DNA of 34,269 nucleotides. Source: Pseudomonadota bacterium. Its GTDB lineage: Bacteria > Pseudomonadota > Gammaproteobacteria > Burkholderiales > Thiobacillaceae. Of this stretch, positions 25,438 through 33,923 are shown one piece after another. The notes below the pieces were generated by a model. That model made no database searches. It saw nothing but the letters and a program-made list of their open reading frames with translations, and was not told where the DNA came from. How positions within the stretch are numbered: position 1 is the stretch's first letter; every line of letters begins with the position of its first letter. The position numbers and the translations under genes were made by a program. Location of the stretch: the NCBI GenBank assembly GCA_021836225.1, contig JAKBJA010000022.1, positions 1 to 34,269 of the forward strand. Reading direction: 5' to 3'.

Positions 25438-27336
25438 ATGACGCAGGTTGAACAACTGAAACTCAGCGGCCAGCTGCCCTCACCTCGCGGGGTTGCACTG
25501 GCAATACTTGAGTTGTTCCGGCGCGAAAATGCGACGCTGGGCGAAATTGCACGGGTCGTGCAGACCGACCCTGCGCTGTCCGGCCGGCTGATCAAGCTGA
25601 CCAACACCGCTTCGCACATCGTACGTCCGGTGGTGTCGGTGAAGGAAGCCGTTGTGCGCCAGGGCATTGCGACGGTGCACCATCTGGCGCTGGGGTTTTC
25701 ACTGGTGGACCAGTACCGCGAGGGCGCCTGCAAGGCGTTTGACTACAACGGATACTGGTCGCACTCGCTGCTGATGGCCCTGAGCATGCAGGCCCTGGGA
25801 GCGCGGGTGCATGTGGCGGCAGCGGACGAACTCTTTGTCTGCGGCCTGCTGGCGCAAGTAGGGAAGCTGGCACTGGCGACGGCATATCCCGATGAGTACA
25901 ACACGGTTCTGTTGGCGCAGCACGCCGATCCTGCGCAAGACCTCACCGCCCATGAACGGGCCCGCCTGGAAACCGACCATATCGAGATGGGCATCGCCAT
26001 GCTGGCTGACTGGGGCATGCCCAAGGTCTTCACCGGACCGCTTAGCCACTACGAAGCCCCGGATCATCCAAGTTATCCCCATGATTCGCGCGCCAACAGC
26101 CTGATACTGATGCTGCGCTTGTCGCATCGACTGGCCGATCTCGGGCTGGCCACTGCCGACGTGCGCCCCAGGCTGCTGAATGAATGGATGACGCTGGCAG
26201 CCGAGCTCGACATTCCGCAGGAAGCCGCAGGACCCTTTATCGACGAAGTCATCGACAACTGGCGGGAATGGAGCGAACTGCTGAAAATTCCGGCCGCTGC
26301 GCTGCCCTCGTTTACTGAAATCTGCCACGGCCATGCCGCGCCAGACGAAGGCGAGGCGGAGGCTGACATACCGCTGCGCATCGTGGTGGCGAACGGCAAC
26401 AACGCCAGCCGCCACACCACCATGGCCTTGCTGGCCGAGTACGGCGAGCACACCATCTATCCGGCAGAAAACGGCAACGCTGCGCTGGCGCTGGCGATGG
26501 AAGTGCTGCCCCACGTCATCATCGCGCATGTCGACCTGCCGCTGCTCGACGGCCTGGAGTTGTGCCAGGCCCTGCGCGCGACCGACGAAGGCCGCCGCAT
26601 GCATATCCTGATGACGTCCGACGAGCACGGTGAAGAGCAGTGGTCCCGCGCCTATGAGGCAGGCGCCGATGGCTATCTGCCCAGCACGCTCAGCGCCAAG
26701 GGCCTGCACACCCGGCTGCATGCCGCGCAACGCCTGGTCCAGCTGCAGGCCGCCTGGGAAAAGGATCGCACGCAGCTTCGCCAGATTGCGGCCGAACTGG
26801 CGGTCGCCAACCGGCGGCTGGCCAACGCCGCGCTGACCGACCAATTGACGGGGCTGCCCAACCGCCGCTCGGCCATGGATCAGCTCGAGCAGGCCTGGAG
26901 CGCCGCATCGCGCTCCGGGTTGCCGCTTTCGGTCATGGTGATCGACATCGACCACTTCAAGCACATCAACGACAGCTATGGCCACGCCGCCGGCGATACG
27001 GTATTGCGCGAGGCCTCGGCCCTCCTGCGCGCCTCTGCGCGCCGGGAAGACGGCGTCTGCCGCATCGGCGGCGAGGAGTTCCTGGTCATTTGCCCCAACA
27101 CCGATCTCAAGTCCGCGATGCTGTCGGCCGAACGCCTGCGCACGAACCTGAGCGAAAAACGGATTACGATCGGAAAAACGAAAAGAACCCTCACCGTCAG
27201 CATCGGCGTGGCCACGCGTGATCCCGGCACCGTCGACATGGACGCGCTGGTGAGCATCGCCGACCAAGGGCTTTATGCCGCCAAGGAGGCCGGCCGCAAC
27301 CAGACCTGCACCCGGCAGCAGATTCCGTTGAATTGA
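25438..27336 (+). CDS. HDOD - pseudo-receiver - GGDEF signalling protein
   Basis: This is a 632-residue cytoplasmic protein. An HDOD domain (about 8-225) is followed by a receiver-like domain (about 312-432), a short coiled linker (about 432-462) and a GGDEF domain with an active-type GGEEF (544-548) and inhibitory site R535-x2-D538. The receiver lacks the acidic pair (IVVANGNN), has His364 where the phosphorylated Asp should be, and has Ser in place of the conserved Lys (GYLPSTLS). The GGDEF domain should still be active. The start has a good AGGGGGA ribosome site; about 66 upstream open codons were rejected. A TTGAAC-based promoter may lie near 25301. Confidence 0.9.
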   Translation: MTQVEQLKLSGQLPSPRGVALAILELFRRENATLGEIARVVQTDPALSGRLIKLTNTASHIVRPVVSVKEAVVRQGIATVHHLALGFSLVDQYREGACKAFDYNGYWSHSLLMALSMQALGARVHVAAADELFVCGLLAQVGKLALATAYPDEYNTVLLAQHADPAQDLTAHERARLETDHIEMGIAMLADWGMPKVFTGPLSHYEAPDHPSYPHDSRANSLILMLRLSHRLADLGLATADVRPRLLNEWMTLAAELDIPQEAAGPFIDEVIDNWREWSELLKIPAAALPSFTEICHGHAAPDEGEAEADIPLRIVVANGNNASRHTTMALLAEYGEHTIYPAENGNAALALAMEVLPHVIIAHVDLPLLDGLELCQALRATDEGRRMHILMTSDEHGEEQWSRAYEAGADGYLPSTLSAKGLHTRLHAAQRLVQLQAAWEKDRTQLRQIAAELAVANRRLANAALTDQLTGLPNRRSAMDQLEQAWSAASRSGLPLSVMVIDIDHFKHINDSYGHAAGDTVLREASALLRASARREDGVCRIGGEEFLVICPNTDLKSAMLSAERLRTNLSEKRITIGKTKRTLTVSIGVATRDPGTVDMDALVSIADQGLYAAKEAGRNQTCTRQQIPLN

Positions 27337-27347
27337 TCCCGATCGCG

Positions 27348-30026
27348 CTACAACGCGCGCGATATCTTCCGCACCGCCTCATCCTCGGGGTGCGGCTCGA
27401 TACGGAAGCCCAGGGCCTCCACCAGCTTCAGCATCGGGCGGTTGGTTTTAAGCACTTCGCCCTCCATCACCTTGAGGCCCCTGCCGCGCGCCACGTCCAT
27501 CAGCACGTCCATCAGTTTGTGGCCGATCCCCTGCTTCTGCCACTGGTCGTTGACCACCAGGGCGAATTCGCAGGTCTCGCCATCCGGATTGATGGCATAG
27601 CGCGCCACGCCGAGTTCCACTTCCCGACCGTCGAGCTCGGCCAGCGCCAGCAGCGCCATTTCGCGCGTGTAGTCGATCTGGGTCAGGCGCGCCAGCTCGA
27701 CCGGCGAAAGTTCGCTCAGCGAATCCATGAAGCGGAAATACTTGGTTTCCTCGGACAGGCCCTTCACGAAACCCTGGGTCAGTTCGGCGTCTTCCGGGCG
27801 GATCGGGCGAATCAGCACATCGTTGCCGCTGGGCAGTTGCCAGTGCGTCACCAGATGCGCCGGATAGGGGTGAATCGCCATGTGCTCGTAGCGGTCGGCC
27901 GTCGGCACGCGCGGCGCGATGATGATGCGGGCATCCAGGGCCAGCGCGCCGTGTTCATCCACCAGCAAGGGATTGATGTCCATTTCTTCCAGCCACGGCA
28001 GCTCGCAGACCATTTCCGACAGGCGCAGCAGCACGTTTTCCAGCGCCGCCATGTCGATCGGCGGACGGTTGCGGAACGGTCCCAGCAAGGTGGCCACGCG
28101 GGTGCGCTGAATCAGGTCGCGCGCCAGCAGATGGTTCAGTGGCGGCAAGGTGACGGCGCGATCCTGGAACGCTTCGACATCGACGCCGCCGGCGCCGAAC
28201 ACGATCACCGGCCCCAGCACCGGGTCCGACGTCATGCCCAGCAGCACCTCGCGCGCGTGCGGGCGGGCCGCCATGGGCTCGATGACGATGCCTTCGAGGG
28301 TGGCGTCGGGGCGCAGCCGCTTCACATCGGCGAGCATCTCGCCGAAGGCGGAGCGCACCGCCTGGCCGCTCGACAAGCCGAGTCGCACGCCGTTGACGTC
28401 GGACTTGTGCGTGATGTCCGGCGAATTGATCTTCAGCGCCACCGGAAAGCCCATCTGCTGGGCCATCAGCATCGCTTCCATCGGATCGCGCGCGATCATG
28501 GTCTGTGCGATCGGGATGTGGAAAGCCGCCAGCAGCGCCTTCGATTCCACCTCGTTCAACAGATGGCGGCCGTGCGCCAGCGCGCTCTCGATGATCAGGC
28601 GTGCACCCTCGACGTCCGGTGCGGCCTGCTGCGACAGCGGCCCCGGCGTCTGCATCAGCAGGCGCTGGTTTTCATAAAAGGCGGAGAGAAAGGAAAACAC
28701 CTCGACCGCCGGTTCCGGCGTGGTGAAGTAGGGTATTCCGGCCTGCTTGAACAGGCGGCGGCCCTCGAACACCTGTGCCTCGCCCATCCAGCAGGTCAGC
28801 ACCGGCTTGCTCGAGGTCTTCGCCACGTCGATCACAGCCTGGGCCGCCTCGGATGGCCGGGTCATCGCCTGCGGCGTCAGCATCGCCAGCACGCCATCGA
28901 CGTTGGCGTCGGCGAGGCAGGCGTCCACCGCCGCGCGATAGCGCTCGGCAGTCGCATCGCCAATGATGTCGAGCGGATTGGCCTGCGACCAGTTGGGCGG
29001 CAACACGCCATTGAGCATCGCGATCGTCGCCGGCGAAAGCTCCGCCATGCGCACCCCCAGATCCACCGCGAGGTCGGTGGCCATGACGCCGGGGCCGCCG
29101 CCGTTGGTGACGATCGCGAGGCGGTTGCCGGTGGGCCTGATGTGGGTGGACAGCGCCCGCGCCGAGGCGAACAGCTGCAGGATGGTATTGACCCGAACCA
29201 CCCCGGCGCGCCGAACCAGCGCGTCGAACACCGCATCCGATCCCACCAGCGCGCCGGTATGCGACTGCACCGCCTTGGCCCCCGTTGCGTGGCGCCCCAC
29301 CTTGACCATGACGACGGGCTTGAAGCGGGCAGTCGCGCGCAGCGCGCTCATGAAGCGGCGTGCGTCGCGTATGCCCTCGATGTAGAGCAGGATGCCGCGG
29401 GTCTGGGTGTCGACGGCGAGGTAGTCGAGGATCTCGCCGAAATCGAGGTCGGCCGATGCCCCGGTGGAAATCACGCTGGAAAAGCCGATGCCGTTGGTTT
29501 CCGCCCAGTCCATCATCGCGGTGCAGATTGCGCCGGATTGCGACACCAGCGCGAGGTCGCCGGACAGCGTCGCACCCTGGCTGAAGGTGGCGTTCAACCC
29601 GCTCGACGGCCGCTGGATCCCGAGGCAGTTGGGGCCGATGAAACGGATGCCGTACTTCTTCGCCACCGCCGTCAGGGACGCTTCCAGCGCCGCACCCTTC
29701 GCGCCCACCTCGCGAAAGCCGGCGGACAGCACGATGGCATGGCGGATGCCGCGCTGGCCGCATTCCTCCATGATCTGCGCCACGGTCGGCGCCGGCGTGG
29801 CAATCAGCGCCAGTTCCGGGATGGCCGGCAATTCGCTCGCGGAGGCATGGCAGCGCACGCCGAACACCGTCTCGTGCTTGGGATTGACCGGGTACACCTC
29901 GCCCTTGTAGCCGGCATGGCGCAGGTTCCTGAACAGGGTTCCGGCGACCGAGTCCTCGCGTTCGCTGGCGCCGAAGACCGCCACCGAGCGGGCGTTGAAC
30001 AGGGGGTGCAGATAGTGTCGGGACAT
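27348..30026 (-). CDS. Acyl-CoA synthetase (NDP-forming) / GNAT fusion, Pat-like
   Basis: This 892-residue protein has a CoA-binding Rossmann domain (about 8-140, VAVFGASERED), a succinyl-CoA-ligase-like domain with SHTGALVG (H256 at the phospho-His position), and an ATP-grasp domain (about 480-700). The C-terminal GNAT domain (about 728-892) has the acetyl-CoA loop QKQGIGHK. Its architecture is that of Salmonella Pat / E. coli PatZ, protein lysine acetyltransferases that inactivate acetyl-CoA synthetase. True synthetases of this fold use the His that is kept here. It converges on the HDOD-GGDEF gene with 11 bases between, and is divergent from a deacetylase gene. Confidence 0.92.
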   Translation of the reverse strand: MSRHYLHPLFNARSVAVFGASEREDSVAGTLFRNLRHAGYKGEVYPVNPKHETVFGVRCHASASELPAIPELALIATPAPTVAQIMEECGQRGIRHAIVLSAGFREVGAKGAALEASLTAVAKKYGIRFIGPNCLGIQRPSSGLNATFSQGATLSGDLALVSQSGAICTAMMDWAETNGIGFSSVISTGASADLDFGEILDYLAVDTQTRGILLYIEGIRDARRFMSALRATARFKPVVMVKVGRHATGAKAVQSHTGALVGSDAVFDALVRRAGVVRVNTILQLFASARALSTHIRPTGNRLAIVTNGGGPGVMATDLAVDLGVRMAELSPATIAMLNGVLPPNWSQANPLDIIGDATAERYRAAVDACLADANVDGVLAMLTPQAMTRPSEAAQAVIDVAKTSSKPVLTCWMGEAQVFEGRRLFKQAGIPYFTTPEPAVEVFSFLSAFYENQRLLMQTPGPLSQQAAPDVEGARLIIESALAHGRHLLNEVESKALLAAFHIPIAQTMIARDPMEAMLMAQQMGFPVALKINSPDITHKSDVNGVRLGLSSGQAVRSAFGEMLADVKRLRPDATLEGIVIEPMAARPHAREVLLGMTSDPVLGPVIVFGAGGVDVEAFQDRAVTLPPLNHLLARDLIQRTRVATLLGPFRNRPPIDMAALENVLLRLSEMVCELPWLEEMDINPLLVDEHGALALDARIIIAPRVPTADRYEHMAIHPYPAHLVTHWQLPSGNDVLIRPIRPEDAELTQGFVKGLSEETKYFRFMDSLSELSPVELARLTQIDYTREMALLALAELDGREVELGVARYAINPDGETCEFALVVNDQWQKQGIGHKLMDVLMDVARGRGLKVMEGEVLKTNRPMLKLVEALGFRIEPHPEDEAVRKISRAL

Positions 30027-30094
30027 GGCTTGGGAGGCTGGCTCACACGTAAAATAGATCGTTCAGGAATCGGCCTATGCTAGGTCATCCCCTG

Positions 30095-30122
30095 TTACAG
30101 CGCCATCCTGCCGGGCTATAGT
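30095..30122 (+). promoter_or_regulatory. Candidate promoter of the deacetylase gene
   Basis: TTACAG (30095-30100), a 16-base spacer and TATAGT (30117-30122) lie in the 122-base gap between the divergent acetyltransferase and deacetylase genes, about 27 bases before the deacetylase ATG. On the minus strand a TATTTT near 30050 could serve the acetyltransferase gene. Confidence 0.45.
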
Positions 30123-30148
30123 TCTCCCATTGCCTCCATCGCTGCGCC

Positions 30149-31072
30149 ATGCACACCGCCTACATCACCCACCCCAGCTACCTGCAGCACGACATGGGGC
30201 ACTGGCATCCGGAAAGTCCCGCGCGCCTGCGCGCCATCGACGACCGCCTGCATGCCGCGCACCTCTACGATCACCTGGCGCATCACGAGGCCACACGGGC
30301 GCATCGCAGCCAGCTGCTGCGGGTACACGACGCCGCCTATATCGACTTCGTCGAAGCCGCCTCGCCCACCGAAGGCTTTCAGGCACTCGACCCCGACACC
30401 AGCATGAATCCGCATACCCTGGACGCCGCCTACCATGCCGCCGGCGGCGCGGCCATGGCGGTGGATCTGGTGATGCGCGGCGAAGCGAACAACGCCTTCG
30501 TCGCCTGCCGCCCGCCCGGACACCACGCCACCCGCAACCAGGCGATGGGCTTCTGCTTCTTCAACAACGTCGCCGTGGCCGCCGCGCACGCGCTCGAACA
30601 GCACGGGATGGAGCGGGTCGCCATCGTGGACTTCGACGTCCACCACGGCAACGGCACCGAGGACATTTTCCGTGACGATCCGCGCTTGATGTTGTGCTCC
30701 ACCTTCCAGCACCCCTTCTACCCCCACTGCGGCGCCGACACCGTCAGCGAACACATCGTCAATGTACCGCTGCCCGCGGGCACCACCGGCAACACCTACC
30801 GTGCAGCCTTCACCGAGAAAATCCTGCCGCGGCTGGACGCCTTCCGGCCGCAGATGCTGTTTTTCTCCGCCGGCTTCGATGGGCATCGCGAAGACGACAT
30901 GGCGCAGTTCGGCCTGGTGGAAGCGGATTACGCCTGGATCACCGAGCAGGTCATGGAGGTCGCCGCGCGCCACGCCGAAAACCACATCGTCTCGGTACTG
31001 GAGGGCGGTTACGACCTCAGCGCGCTGGGACGCAGCGTGGCGGCGCACATCAAGTCGCTCGCAGGCCTGTAG
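30149..31072 (+). CDS. Histone deacetylase family protein (class II-like)
   Basis: This 307-residue arginase/deacetylase-fold metalloenzyme has the active-site features RPPGHHA (the His pair), DFDVHHGNG (zinc ligands Asp and His) and FFSAGFDGHRED (third ligand Asp), with EGGYDLSALG near the end. Bacterial relatives deacetylate lysines in proteins such as acetyl-CoA synthetase (AcuC) or act on acetylated polyamines. The divergent Pat-like gene makes a protein-deacetylase role attractive, but polyamine or other amides remain possible. Confidence 0.93.
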   Translation: MHTAYITHPSYLQHDMGHWHPESPARLRAIDDRLHAAHLYDHLAHHEATRAHRSQLLRVHDAAYIDFVEAASPTEGFQALDPDTSMNPHTLDAAYHAAGGAAMAVDLVMRGEANNAFVACRPPGHHATRNQAMGFCFFNNVAVAAAHALEQHGMERVAIVDFDVHHGNGTEDIFRDDPRLMLCSTFQHPFYPHCGADTVSEHIVNVPLPAGTTGNTYRAAFTEKILPRLDAFRPQMLFFSAGFDGHREDDMAQFGLVEADYAWITEQVMEVAARHAENHIVSVLEGGYDLSALGRSVAAHIKSLAGL

Positions 31073-31141
31073 GCTGCCTGCGCCCCCGCGGCACGGCCGG
31101 ACAGCCTTTAGAAACGAAGTGAAAACGCCGTTAAGGGATCG

Positions 31142-32995
31142 ATGAAGGACAAGCGTTTCTACACCTTTCTGCACCGCCAGATTCTGGTGCTGATCTTCCT
31201 CTCGCTGATCCCCGGGCTCGCCTACCTCTTCCTCGGCTGGCTGAACGACGTGTTCGCGCCGGCCTTCGCCTGGTACCTGGCGATCGTTGCCGTCTCGGTC
31301 TGGGGCGGGCATCTCTACCGCAGCTTCGACTTCGATACGATGAGCGAGCGTGCGCGCGAGCGCTGGTATCGGCAGTGCAGCGGATTCATCTACGCGTTCT
31401 TCCTGTTGTGGGTGCTGATCTTCCTGCTCTACGTCAGGCATGACGCCGCCAAGCTTCATTACATCGCCATCTTCACCGAGATCGGCGCCTCGGTGGTGGC
31501 GTCCACGCTGCTGGCATCGGACAAGCGGCTGTTCAGGCCGACCATTCTCATCCTCATGGTGCCGCTGATCATCTACTTCTTGCTGATCGGGGAGTGGTAC
31601 GGCTATGTGCTCACCCTGTTCGCCGCCACCCTGACCTGGGTGCTGCTCTATTCGGCCAACAGCACGCACCAGCTCTTGATGCGCGCCAGCCACCAGGCAA
31701 CGCACGATGCGCTCACCACCCTGTTCAACCGCCAGTATTTCATCGAACACCTGCAGCAGCGGATGAACACCCTGGGCGAAAGCGGCGAGTTCTCCTACCT
31801 GCTCCTCATCGACCTGGACCACTTCAAGACCGTCAACGATTCCCTTGGGCACGATGTCGGCGACCGCCTTCTGCAAAGCGTCGTCGCGCGCTTGCAGCAA
31901 CAGGTCGCGGAAGGCTGCGTGGTGGCGCGTCTCGGCGGGGACGAGTTCATCATCACCGGCTGCAATTTTTCGGACCGGCAGGCGTGCGAAGAGGCCGTGA
32001 TGGACACCTCCGAACGGCTGCTCGCAAGCCTGAAGGAGCCCTACATCGTCGACCAGCACCATCTCTACATCAGCGCCAGCATCGGCGTGAGCATCATCAG
32101 CGGCCGCAGCGCCAACGCCAACCGCTTCATCAAGGAAGCCGACATCGCGATGTACGAGGTCAAGGCGAAAGGCCGCGACGGCGTTTTCATGTTCAACGAG
32201 GAGATGTCCAGCCGCGTCGAAAGCAATCTGGAAATCGAGCGCCTGCTCCATTTCGCCTTGCCCAACGGGGAAATCTCGCTTCACTACCAGCCCCAGGTGG
32301 ATCGGGAGGGCCGCGTCATCGGTGCCGAATCGCTGGTGCGCTGGAACAACCCGACCCTCGGCCAGGTTTCCCCCACCCGCTTTATCAAAATTGCGGAGCA
32401 GACGGGCCTGATTGTGGAACTGGGCAACCACATCCTGGAAACCGGTTTCAGAACGCTGCGCGCGTGGCACGATGCAGGCATCGAGCTTGGTCAGCTCTCC
32501 ATCAACATCAGCATGCGGCAGTTCACCCACCACCATTTTGTGGCGCAAGTCGAGGACCTGCTGCATCGCCACCTCGACGAAGGCCTGGCACGCAAGCTGG
32601 TGTTCGAGATCACCGAATCGATCGTTGCCGAGGACATCCAGCGCGTCATTCAGGTCATGACGCGCCTGAAGGCGTCGGGCATCCGCTTCTCCATGGACGA
32701 TTTCGGCACCGGCTACTCCTCTCTCAGCTATCTCAATCAGCTCCCGCTCGACGAGATCAAGATCGATCGCGCCTTTGTCAGCGCGCTCGGGCAGAACGAA
32801 GGCGACCGGGCGATGGTGGCCACCATACTCAACATGGCGGGCATTCTCAAACTCAACATCGTGGCGGAAGGCGTGGAAACGGCGGCCCAGCTCGACTTCC
32901 TGCTGCAGCACGGCTGCCAGATTTTCCAGGGCTACTACTATTCGCGCCCGCTTCCGAAAGAAGCATTCGAGCAGTACTACCGCAACCAGTCCTGA
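31142..32995 (+). CDS. Membrane GGDEF-EAL protein
   Basis: This 617-residue protein has an N-terminal membrane sensor of about five helices (residues 13-170) of MASE-like type. A GGDEF domain follows with GGDEF at 265-269 but no RxxD inhibitory site (AEGC at that position), then an EAL domain. In the EAL domain the signature is ESL (E396), and the other catalytic residues are present: N455, E489, D519-D520 in MDDFGTGYSS, K540, E576 and Q596. It should therefore be a working c-di-GMP phosphodiesterase, with a cyclase domain that is either active without product inhibition or acts as a GTP-sensing regulator. It lies 69 bases after the deacetylase gene. Confidence 0.94.
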   Translation: MKDKRFYTFLHRQILVLIFLSLIPGLAYLFLGWLNDVFAPAFAWYLAIVAVSVWGGHLYRSFDFDTMSERARERWYRQCSGFIYAFFLLWVLIFLLYVRHDAAKLHYIAIFTEIGASVVASTLLASDKRLFRPTILILMVPLIIYFLLIGEWYGYVLTLFAATLTWVLLYSANSTHQLLMRASHQATHDALTTLFNRQYFIEHLQQRMNTLGESGEFSYLLLIDLDHFKTVNDSLGHDVGDRLLQSVVARLQQQVAEGCVVARLGGDEFIITGCNFSDRQACEEAVMDTSERLLASLKEPYIVDQHHLYISASIGVSIISGRSANANRFIKEADIAMYEVKAKGRDGVFMFNEEMSSRVESNLEIERLLHFALPNGEISLHYQPQVDREGRVIGAESLVRWNNPTLGQVSPTRFIKIAEQTGLIVELGNHILETGFRTLRAWHDAGIELGQLSINISMRQFTHHHFVAQVEDLLHRHLDEGLARKLVFEITESIVAEDIQRVIQVMTRLKASGIRFSMDDFGTGYSSLSYLNQLPLDEIKIDRAFVSALGQNEGDRAMVATILNMAGILKLNIVAEGVETAAQLDFLLQHGCQIFQGYYYSRPLPKEAFEQYYRNQS

Positions 32996-33035
32996 AGCCG
33001 GCATTGCCGATAGCGGATTCCGGAACCACGAATGA

Positions 33036-33067
33036 AAACGGGCGCGGCTGATCAGCCGCGCCCGTTT
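33036..33067. terminator. Perfect bidirectional terminator
   Basis: A 32-base perfect palindrome (arms AAACGGGCGCGGCTGA and its complement) ends in AAA and TTT, giving a GC-rich hairpin with a short U-run on both strands. It separates the convergent GGDEF-EAL gene (plus) and the cytochrome pair (minus). Confidence 0.9.
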
Positions 33068-33085
33068 GCTTTCCGTACTCCTGAA

Positions 33086-33409
33086 TCAATACTTCAGGGT
33101 CAGTCCCTTCTGCTTGGAGAAATACATCGCCAGATCGAGCATGTCGGCATCGGACAGGGTCTGCACCTGGCCGGCCATGATGGGGTTGGCCCGCTTGCCC
33201 GACTTGTAATCCTTCAGCGAGTGATAAAGGTAATCGCGATTCTGGCCTGCCAGCTTGGGAAAGGAGGGCACGCTGCTGACGCCGTCCGCACCGTGACAGG
33301 CCGCGCACGTGGCAGACTTGGCCTTGCCCGCCTCATAGTTGCCCTTGGCGTGAACCGGCAGTGAAAAACCCAGCGTGACAACAGAGAGGATGAACACTAT
33401 TTTTTTCAT
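33086..33409 (-). CDS. Monoheme cytochrome c, second of a tandem pair
   Basis: This 107-residue class I cytochrome c has a Sec signal peptide (MKKIVFILSVVTLGFSLPVHA, cut after about residue 21), a heme motif CAACH (C35, C38, H39) and a probable axial Met78 (NPIMAG). It resembles one half of a cytochrome c4 or a small cytochrome c553, and should be a periplasmic electron carrier. The frame is open upstream through the first cytochrome gene, but that is a shadow of it. It starts 14 bases after the first cytochrome's stop. Confidence 0.9.
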   Translation of the reverse strand: MKKIVFILSVVTLGFSLPVHAKGNYEAGKAKSATCAACHGADGVSSVPSFPKLAGQNRDYLYHSLKDYKSGKRANPIMAGQVQTLSDADMLDLAMYFSKQKGLTLKY

Positions 33410-33423
33410 GATGTTGTCCTCGA

Positions 33424-33759
33424 TTATTTGGCCGGACCGCTGTACGACGACGCGTAATATGCCGCAAGGTCTTCCATGTCCTGCTCGGACAGGCTGCCCG
33501 CGATCCCCTTCATGCTGGGATGGCTGCGCTCGCCGCTCTTGTAGGCCTTGAGCGCCGCCACGATATATTCCGCGTGCTGTCCGCCCAGCTTGGGAACACT
33601 GTAGACAGTAGGATAGGCAGTGCGCCAGCCGGCAATTCCGTGGCAGCCGGCACACATCGAGGTTTTGACTTGTCCGGCCTTGGGGTCGCCCGCTGCCTGT
33701 ATCGGCAGGGCCAACGCCATCAGCACGGACGCGCACAGCGTCATCGTGGTGGTTTTCAT
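33424..33759 (-). CDS. Monoheme cytochrome c, first of a tandem pair
   Basis: This 111-residue class I cytochrome c has a signal peptide ending near QAAG (about residue 22), CAGCH (C36, C39, H40) and a probable Met83 ligand (SHPSMKG). It shares the S-[VT]-P-[SK]-F/L-P-KL-[AG]-GQ and AYKSGxRxxPxM layout with the next gene, so the two are paralogs that may form a functional pair equivalent to a diheme c4. The promoter upstream has a consensus -10 box. Confidence 0.9.
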   Translation of the reverse strand: MKTTTMTLCASVLMALALPIQAAGDPKAGQVKTSMCAGCHGIAGWRTAYPTVYSVPKLGGQHAEYIVAALKAYKSGERSHPSMKGIAGSLSEQDMEDLAAYYASSYSGPAK

Positions 33760-33820
33760 CTTCCTCGCTCTCTTTGGTTGAATTGTCGTTAGACCCCGTC
33801 TGACGCAGGGCTTGACCCAA

Positions 33821-33849
33821 ATTATAAAACCGGACCACCTGTTTGACGA
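33821..33849 (-). promoter_or_regulatory. Promoter of the cytochrome c pair
   Basis: On the minus strand TCGTCA (33844-33849), a 17-base spacer and a perfect TATAAT (33821-33826) lie about 60 bases before the first cytochrome ATG. Confidence 0.6.
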
Positions 33850-33923
33850 ACGCCTCCCGGGGCAAAAATCCTTTTATACCAATGGTTTATAGTATTATTC
33901 GTTAATATGCTTCTGGAGTTTGT

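Noticed and set aside
27333..30083. 916-codon open frame on the plus strand opposite the Pat-like gene
   Set aside because: It has an Arg/His/Gln-rich shadow composition, and the minus strand encodes a complete, recognisable four-domain protein over the same bases.
30116..33004. 962-codon open frame on the minus strand opposite the deacetylase and GGDEF-EAL genes
   Set aside because: It is antisense to two genes with full catalytic motifs. Its product is a compositionally skewed His/Val/Gly/Asp mix without domains, as expected from the complement of GC-rich codons.
33086..33865. 259-codon frame suggesting a fused cytochrome
   Set aside because: Only the last 107 codons are cytochrome-like with their own signal peptide; the rest is the wrong frame of the first cytochrome gene.
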